A program made the translations under genes and the position numbers. A model generated the notes under the pieces. The model was not told the DNA's origin, made no database searches, and saw only the letters and a program-made list of their open reading frames with translations. DNA of 10,684 bases, taken from positions 1-10,684 of the forward strand of contig CAXQZU010000055.1 in NCBI GenBank assembly GCA_964228555.1. The letters are read 5' to 3'. The stretch's first letter is position 1. Every line of letters starts with the position of its first letter. The stretch is from CAXQZU01 sp964228555. Its GTDB lineage: Bacteria > Planctomycetota > PLA2 > JAEUHO01. This document shows, one piece after another, positions 6,860 to 10,684 of this stretch.

Positions 6860-7818
6860 GCGCGTGCGCCCGGCCCGTGCGCGCGGTACCACGCCACGGT
6901 GGCCGACAGGCCCTCCTCCAGCGCGGTGCGTGCGCGCCAGCCGAGGCGGGCCTGCGCACGCTGCGTGTCCAGCGCCCGACGCGGCTGGCCGTCGGGGCGC
7001 GTGGCATCCCAGCGGAAGCGCCCGGCGAACCCGGTGGCCGCGGCGATCCGGGCCGCCAGGTCGCGCATCGAGATCTCGCGGCCCGTGCCGAGGTTGACCG
7101 GTGCCGGATCGTCGAGCGAGGCGGCGGCCAGCACCAGCGCCTCGGCGCAATCCTCGACGTAGAGGAACTCGCGCGTCGCCGCGCCGGTGCCCCACAGCAC
7201 CACCTCGTCGCGGCCCGCCACCCGGGCCTCCTCGCACTTGCGCACCATGGCCGGGATCACGTGCGAGGTCTCGAGGTCGAAGTCGTCGCGCGGCCCGTAC
7301 ATGTTGGCGGGCAGCAGGAAGGCGCCGGCGAGGCCGAACTCCAGCCGGTAGGCCTCCAGCCCCGTCAGCAGTGCACGCTTGGCCACGCCGTAGGGTGCGT
7401 TGGTCTCCTCGGGGAAGCCGTCCCAGAGCGACGACTCGAGGAAGGGGACGGGCGTGAACTTCGGGTACGAGCACACCGTGCCCACCACCACCACGCGGCG
7501 CACCCCGGCACGTCGGGCGGCCTCCAGCACGTGCACGCCCATCAGCAGGTTGTCGCGCCAGAACGCTCCCGGATGGCGCTGGTTGGCCCCGATGCCGCCC
7601 ACGTGCGCGGCCAGGTGCAGCAGCACCGACGGGCTGGCGGCGGCCACGGCGGCGCAGGTGGGCTCGAGGGCCAGCAGCTCGAGCTCCGCGTGCGTGGGTG
7701 CCACCACCTCCGCGCCCGCCTCGGCCAGGCGCCGGCAGGTGGGCTGGCCCAGGAAGCCGTGCCCGCCCGTCACGAACACGCGCTGGCCGGCCAGCGCACG
7801 CACGCCGGCGGGGCTCAC
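6856..7818 (-). CDS. fcl: GDP-L-fucose synthase
   Basis: 320 residues, an extended short-chain dehydrogenase/reductase. It epimerises and reduces GDP-4-keto-6-deoxymannose with NADPH to GDP-L-fucose, the second step after gmd, in the cytoplasm. The Rossmann motif is TGGHGFLG at 17-24. The catalytic set, aligned by eye to the E. coli enzyme with a constant offset of 7, is Thr114 (Ser in E. coli), Cys116, Tyr143 and Lys147 (YGVAK), and His186 in SHVIPA. The arginine two sites after the first Arg of that helix in E. coli is Lys194 here. PANMYGPRDDF and WGTGAATREFLYVEDCAEAL are family signatures. GTG at 7818 overlaps the gmd stop (GTGA), with GAGG 7 nt upstream inside gmd. GTG at codon 6 is a less likely start. 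A related use, such as GDP-colitose or another GDP-6-deoxyhexose, is possible. Confidence 0.88.
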   Translation of the reverse strand: MSPAGVRALAGQRVFVTGGHGFLGQPTCRRLAEAGAEVVAPTHAELELLALEPTCAAVAAASPSVLLHLAAHVGGIGANQRHPGAFWRDNLLMGVHVLEAARRAGVRRVVVVGTVCSYPKFTPVPFLESSLWDGFPEETNAPYGVAKRALLTGLEAYRLEFGLAGAFLLPANMYGPRDDFDLETSHVIPAMVRKCEEARVAGRDEVVLWGTGAATREFLYVEDCAEALVLAAASLDDPAPVNLGTGREISMRDLAARIAAATGFAGRFRWDATRPDGQPRRALDTQRAQARLGWRARTALEEGLSATVAWYRAHGPGARA

Positions 7819-8900
7819 CGCCCGGCCTCGCGCGGCTCGTGGGTGTCGTGGCCCGCGTCGCGCAGCACGCGCTCCCGGCGGGCCAGCACCGCATCCGAGG
7901 CCACCATCATGCGCACCAGCTCGCGGAAGCCCACGCGTGGCGCCCAGCCCAGGCGGGCGCGCGCCTTGGCGGCGTTCCCGCACAACGCGTCCACCTCGGT
8001 GGGACGCAGGTAGGCCGGGTCGAAGCGCACGTGCTCGTCCATGCGCAGGCCCGTCTCGGCGAACACCGCCTCCACCCACTCGCGCACGCTGTGCGTCTCG
8101 CCGGTGGCCACCACGTAGTCGTCGGGCTGCGGCTGCTGCAGCATGCGCCACATGGCCTCCACGTAGTCGCCGGCGAAGCCCCAGTCACGACGGGCGTCGA
8201 GGTTGCCCAGCCACAGCTGCTGCTGCAGGCCCTCGCGGATGCGCGTGGCAGCGCGCGTCACCTTGCGCGTGACGAAGGTCTCGCCACGTCGCGGGCTCTC
8301 GTGGTTGAAGAGGATGCCGTTGACGGCGTAGATGCCGTAGGCCTCGCGGTAGTTCACCGTGGCGTGGTGCGCGAACACCTTGCCCACGGCGTAGGGACTG
8401 CGCGGCCGGAACACGGTGTGCTCGTCCTGCGGCGGCGGGGCGGCCCCGAACATCTCGCTGCTGCCGGCCTGGTAGAAGCGGATCGTGCGCGGTGCCACGT
8501 CGCGCACGGCCTCCAGCAGCCGCAGCGTGCCCATCGCGACGGCGTCCGCGGTGAACACCGGGAGGTCGAAGGAGACGCGCACGTGGCTCTGCGCAGCAAG
8601 GTGGTAGACCTCGTCGGGCTGCACCGCCTCCAGCACCGAGCGCAACGAGCTGGCGTCGAGCAGGTCGCCGTGGTGCAGGCGCAGGTCCGGCTGGTCGTGC
8701 GGGTCGCGGTCGAGGTGGTCGATGCGCCCGGTGTTGAACTGGCTGCTGCGCCGCACCAGCCCGTGCACGGCGTAGCCCTTCTGCAGCAGCAGCTCGGCGA
8801 GGTAGGAGCCGTCCTGCCCGGTGATGCCCGTGATCAGCGCCTTGCGGCGGGCGGGCGGGGCGCTGGCAGCCGCAGCAGCAGGCGATGCGGGAGGGGTCAT
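7815..8900 (-). CDS. gmd: GDP-mannose 4,6-dehydratase
   Basis: 361 residues if the ATG at 8900 is used, or 377 from GTG at 8948. It dehydrates GDP-mannose to GDP-4-keto-6-deoxymannose using bound NADP, the entry step to GDP-fucose and GDP-rhamnose sugars. The nucleotide motif is GITGQDGSYLAE at 25-36. The catalytic set is Ser147, Ser148 and Glu149 (QAGSSEMFG; E. coli has Thr for the first), then Tyr170 and Lys174 (YAVGK). FNHESPRRGETFVTRKVTRA is the family hallmark. The frame closes after 361 residues, near the family's usual length. The N-terminus before the Rossmann fold is Pro/Ala-rich in either reading, and no Shine-Dalgarno marks either start. TGCTACCTT at 8984-8976 is a possible extended -10, about 20-70 nt upstream. 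It is the first gene of the export operon, and fcl overlaps its stop. Confidence 0.94.
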   Translation of the reverse strand: MTPPASPAAAAASAPPARRKALITGITGQDGSYLAELLLQKGYAVHGLVRRSSQFNTGRIDHLDRDPHDQPDLRLHHGDLLDASSLRSVLEAVQPDEVYHLAAQSHVRVSFDLPVFTADAVAMGTLRLLEAVRDVAPRTIRFYQAGSSEMFGAAPPPQDEHTVFRPRSPYAVGKVFAHHATVNYREAYGIYAVNGILFNHESPRRGETFVTRKVTRAATRIREGLQQQLWLGNLDARRDWGFAGDYVEAMWRMLQQPQPDDYVVATGETHSVREWVEAVFAETGLRMDEHVRFDPAYLRPTEVDALCGNAAKARARLGWAPRVGFRELVRMMVASDAVLARRERVLRDAGHDTHEPREAGR

Positions 8901-8975
8901 CGGGGCAGCACCGTGGGGAGCCGTGGAAGGGGTGGAGGAGGCGGGCACGCGCGCCGCGCCGGCCCGTGCGCGGCC

Positions 8976-8984
8976 AAGGTAGCA
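8976..8984 (-). promoter_or_regulatory. Candidate extended -10 for the gmd-fcl-exporter operon
   Basis: TGCTACCTT on the minus strand has the TGn-TAnnnT form. It lies 28 nt before GTG 8948 and 76 nt before ATG 8900. No TTGACA-like box is seen 17 nt upstream. Confidence 0.3.
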
Positions 8985-8996
8985 CCCGGGCCGAGG

Positions 8997-9016
8997 GCCA
9001 CGGCGCGCGCCGTGGC
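8997..9016 (-). terminator. 20-bp perfect palindrome behind ugd; hairpin terminator or operator candidate
   Basis: GCCACGGCGCGCGCCGTGGC is identical on both strands. It sits 10 nt after the ugd stop (minus strand) and about 13-20 nt upstream of the gmd -10 candidate, so it could end the ugd transcript or bind a dimeric regulator. No T run follows it. Confidence 0.4.
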
Positions 9017-9026
9017 GGCGGCACGG

Positions 9027-10334
9027 TCAGCGGGAGGGCCGCCCGATGGCGTGGTAGGTGAAGCCCAGCGCACGCATGCGTTCGGGCTCGAACAGGTTGC
9101 GGCCGTCCACCACCAGCGGGCAGCGCATCAGCCGCCGCACGCGCTCGAGGTCCGGCGTGCGGTACACCATCCACTCGGTGACCAGCGCCAGCGCGTCGGC
9201 ACCCGTGACCGCCTCGTAGGCGTCGCGGGCGTAGGCGACGCGCGACCCGAAGTGACGGTGCGCCCCCTCCATGGCCTTGGGGTCGTGCACGCGCACGGAG
9301 GCGCCGGCCGCCAGCAGCGACTCCACCAGCGGGAGGCTGGGGCTCTCGCGCATGTCGTCGGTCTCGGCCTTGAAGGCAAGGCCCCACACCGCGACCGTGG
9401 CGCCGCGCAGCGACGGGCCCAGGGCCCCCTGCAGCTTGGCGAACAGCACCTGCTTCTGGCGCTCGTTGACCTGCTCGACCGCCTCCCACAGCAAGGGCGC
9501 CATGCCCAGCCCGCGCGCGGTTCGGATCAGGGCCTTGACGTCCTTGGGGAAGCAGGAGCCGCCATAGCCGGGCCCGGGGAACAGGAACTCCTTGCCGATG
9601 CGACGGTCGCTGCCCAGCCCCATGCGCACGCGCGACACGTCGGCCCCCACGCGCTCGCACAGGTCGGCGACCTGGTTCATGAACGAGATGCGCGTGGCCA
9701 GCATGGCGTTGGCCGCGTACTTGGTGACCTCGGCCGAGGCGATGTCCATGAACAGGATGGGGTTGCCGGCTCCCGTGAAGGGCTCGTAGATGCCGGCGAG
9801 CAGCGTGCGGGCCTCGTCCGACTCCACGCCCAGCACGACGCGGTCAGGCTTCATGAAGTCATGCACCGCCGCGCCTTCCTTGAGGACCTCGGGGTTGGCG
9901 CACACCTCGAAGGGGTGACGCGCCGACTCGCGCAAGGCCTCGCGCACGCGCGCGGCGGTCCCGACGGGCACGGTGCTCTTGGTCACCACGACCTTGGGGC
10001 CGTCCATGTGCTGGCCGATGGCGCGCGCGACCCCCAGCACGTGCGTGAGGTCGGCCGAGCCGTCCTCGCCCGGCGGCGTGCCCACCGCGATGAAGATCAC
10101 GCGCCCGTGGCGCACGGCCGCGGGCAGGTCGGTGGTGAACGCGAGCCGGCCCTCGGCCTGGTTGCGCCGCACCATCGGCTCGAGGTCCGGCTCGTAGATG
10201 GGGATCTCGTTGCGCCGCAGCCGCTCGACCTTGGCGGCATCCACGTCCACGCACTGCACGTCGTTGCCGGCCTCGGCAAGGCAGGCCCCGGCCACGAGGC
10301 CCACGTAGCCCGAGCCGACGATGGTGATGCGCAT
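9027..10334 (-). CDS. ugd: UDP-glucose 6-dehydrogenase
   Basis: 435 residues, cytoplasmic. It makes UDP-glucuronate from UDP-glucose by two NAD-dependent oxidations, a precursor for acidic polysaccharide. The NAD fold begins MRITIVGSGYVGLVAG with the glycine motif at 7-12. Catalytic and substrate residues seen are Thr118 region (TKSTVPVGT), Glu149 and Glu153 (NPEVLKEG), Lys205 and Asn209 (TKYAANAML), and the nucleophile Cys261 with Lys264 and Asp265 in GGSCFPKD. The third domain carries WGLAFKAETDDMRESPS. The length is normal (family about 430-450). ATG at 10334 precisely begins the nucleotide-binding strand. The frame is open farther upstream only through the tRNA, so earlier starts are excluded. 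It stands alone, 126 nt before gmd's ATG, and shares the theme of sugar-nucleotide supply with the export operon. A close GDP-mannose dehydrogenase was considered, but the motifs fit UGD better. Confidence 0.93.
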   Translation of the reverse strand: MRITIVGSGYVGLVAGACLAEAGNDVQCVDVDAAKVERLRRNEIPIYEPDLEPMVRRNQAEGRLAFTTDLPAAVRHGRVIFIAVGTPPGEDGSADLTHVLGVARAIGQHMDGPKVVVTKSTVPVGTAARVREALRESARHPFEVCANPEVLKEGAAVHDFMKPDRVVLGVESDEARTLLAGIYEPFTGAGNPILFMDIASAEVTKYAANAMLATRISFMNQVADLCERVGADVSRVRMGLGSDRRIGKEFLFPGPGYGGSCFPKDVKALIRTARGLGMAPLLWEAVEQVNERQKQVLFAKLQGALGPSLRGATVAVWGLAFKAETDDMRESPSLPLVESLLAAGASVRVHDPKAMEGAHRHFGSRVAYARDAYEAVTGADALALVTEWMVYRTPDLERVRRLMRCPLVVDGRNLFEPERMRALGFTYHAIGRPSR

Positions 10335-10368
10335 GAGGCAGGTCCCGTACGCGACGCGCGAGCCGACG

Positions 10369-10374
10369 AGGCTA
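10369..10374 (-). promoter_or_regulatory. Candidate -10 (TAGCCT) for ugd
   Basis: TAGCCT on the minus strand lies 35 nt before the ugd ATG, giving a leader of about 28 nt. No -35 was recognised, and the ugd start lacks a clear Shine-Dalgarno. Confidence 0.25.
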
Positions 10375-10496
10375 CACCCGCGAGGCGCGCTGCCCCCGCG
10401 CCGGCCGTGGCACGCCCGCCGCCGCGAGCGACGGGCCCGCGCCGTGCCCCATCCCCCGCCCCGGCGCAGCCACGCACGACCCGGGCACGCAGGCAA

Positions 10497-10586
10497 TGGC
10501 GGAGGGACAGGGATTCGAACCCTGGAGACCCTTGCGGGCCTGGCGGTTTTCAAGACCGCTGCCTTCGACCGCTCGGCCATCCCTCC
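10497..10586 (-). tRNA. tRNA-Ser (anticodon UGA), CCA encoded
   Basis: The 7-bp acceptor stem is GGAGGGA with TCCCTCC, discriminator G, then CCA in the genome. The D arm starts GCCGAGCGG. The anticodon stem-loop is GCGGT-CTTGAAA-ACCGC with anticodon TGA at 10552-10550. The long class II variable arm GGCCC-GCAA-GGGTC and the T arm CAGGG-TTCGAAT-CCCTG complete it. The variable arm plus UGA anticodon identify serine (UCN codons). Total length is 90 nt including CCA. Confidence 0.97.
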
Positions 10587-10604
10587 GTCGGGCGCCGCCC
10601 GCGC

Positions 10605-10612
10605 AGTCTAGC
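10605..10612 (-). promoter_or_regulatory. Candidate -10 element (GCTAGACT) for tRNA-Ser
   Basis: TAGACT ends 18 nt before the mature tRNA 5' end, so transcription would begin about 12 nt upstream of it, a normal tRNA leader. A weak -35 match (CTGCCC) lies 17 nt upstream. The same octamer precedes the chemoreceptor gene. Confidence 0.5.
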
Positions 10613-10652
10613 GCGACGTGCCGCACGGGCAGGCTGCGGGGCCGGTGACCCG

Positions 10653-10658
10653 TAGGCT
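10653..10658 (+). promoter_or_regulatory. Candidate -10 (TAGGCT) for the right-edge gene, leaderless arrangement
   Basis: TAGGCT ends exactly 7 nt before the ATG at 10666, so the transcript would start at the start codon. No Shine-Dalgarno is seen in the spacer. Confidence 0.3.
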
Positions 10659-10665
10659 GCGGCCC

Positions 10666-10684
10666 ATGGCCAAGCTCTACTTCC
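10666..10684 (+). CDS. Probable thymidine kinase, first six codons (cut by right edge)
   Basis: ATG is followed by Ala-Lys-Leu-Tyr-Phe. MAxLYF is the usual opening of bacterial type II thymidine kinases, where it is followed by the phosphate-binding loop. Only six codons lie in the window, so this rests on a short match and could be another gene. It faces away from the tRNA and ugd. If right, the product phosphorylates thymidine in salvage. Confidence 0.45.

Noticed and set aside
6021..7007. N-terminal extension of the ABC ATPase frame
   Set aside because: It overlaps the permease in another frame; the ATPase is complete from 6020 and couples by ATGA.
10335..10580. Upstream extension of ugd
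   Set aside because: It would run through the tRNA-Ser gene; the NAD fold begins at the ATG at 10334.
7698..10655. A 985-residue open frame on the plus strand
   Set aside because: It is antisense to gmd, ugd and the tRNA, is rich in His/Arg/Gly/Ala as expected from the complement of GC-rich codons, and crosses a tRNA gene.
1..10684. CRISPR arrays, insertion sequences, attachment sites
   Set aside because: No repeated spacers, transposase motifs or terminal repeats were seen; the tRNA-Ser 3' end has no repeat copy elsewhere in the window.

Overview
The window is very GC-rich, densely coded DNA from a bacterium. The genes are short-spaced and almost all on the minus strand. The organism is most likely a planctomycete or another GC-rich diderm. 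The hints are an exported HEAT-repeat protein with a W-x-x-WW-x-x-N motif, a minor pilin with thrombospondin-3-like Asp/Asn loops, and a complete export module for surface polysaccharide. This placement is inference, not proof. No mobile element, CRISPR array or phage gene was seen.

Layout, left to right. (1) Positions 1-999 hold the N-terminal part of a methyl-accepting chemotaxis protein, which runs off the left edge. (2) Positions 1150-5078 hold a tight four-gene minus-strand operon, read from right to left. It encodes a PilV/GspI-like, a PilW/GspJ-like and a PilX/GspK-like minor pilin, then an exported HEAT-repeat protein. Gaps are 1-2 nt and the last junction is a TTGA overlap. The order V-W-X (I-J-K) is that of the priming/tip complex of type IV pili and type II secretion pseudopili. 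(3) Positions 5079-5294 are non-coding. They carry GC hairpins behind the export operon and a sigma-28-like promoter candidate for the pilin operon. (4) Positions 5295-8900 (or 8948) hold a second minus-strand operon: gmd (GDP-mannose 4,6-dehydratase), fcl (GDP-L-fucose synthase), and the permease and ATPase of an ABC-2 polysaccharide exporter. All three junctions are 4-nt stop/start overlaps (GTGA, ATGA, ATGA). (5) Positions 9027-10334 hold UDP-glucose 6-dehydrogenase with its own promoter candidate and a 20-bp palindrome behind its stop. (6) Positions 10497-10586 hold tRNA-Ser(UGA). (7) Position 10666 starts a plus-strand gene, probably thymidine kinase, cut by the right edge.

Functionally, ugd, gmd and fcl make activated sugars (UDP-glucuronate and GDP-L-fucose), and the ABC pair exports a lipid-linked glycan. 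No glycosyltransferase is present in the window, so the glycan assembly genes must lie elsewhere. With the pilin tip operon and a chemoreceptor next to it, the window reads as a cell-surface and motility neighbourhood. I did not find a clearly new system. The least explained parts are the pilin tip operon with its coupled HEAT protein and the promoter in front of it.
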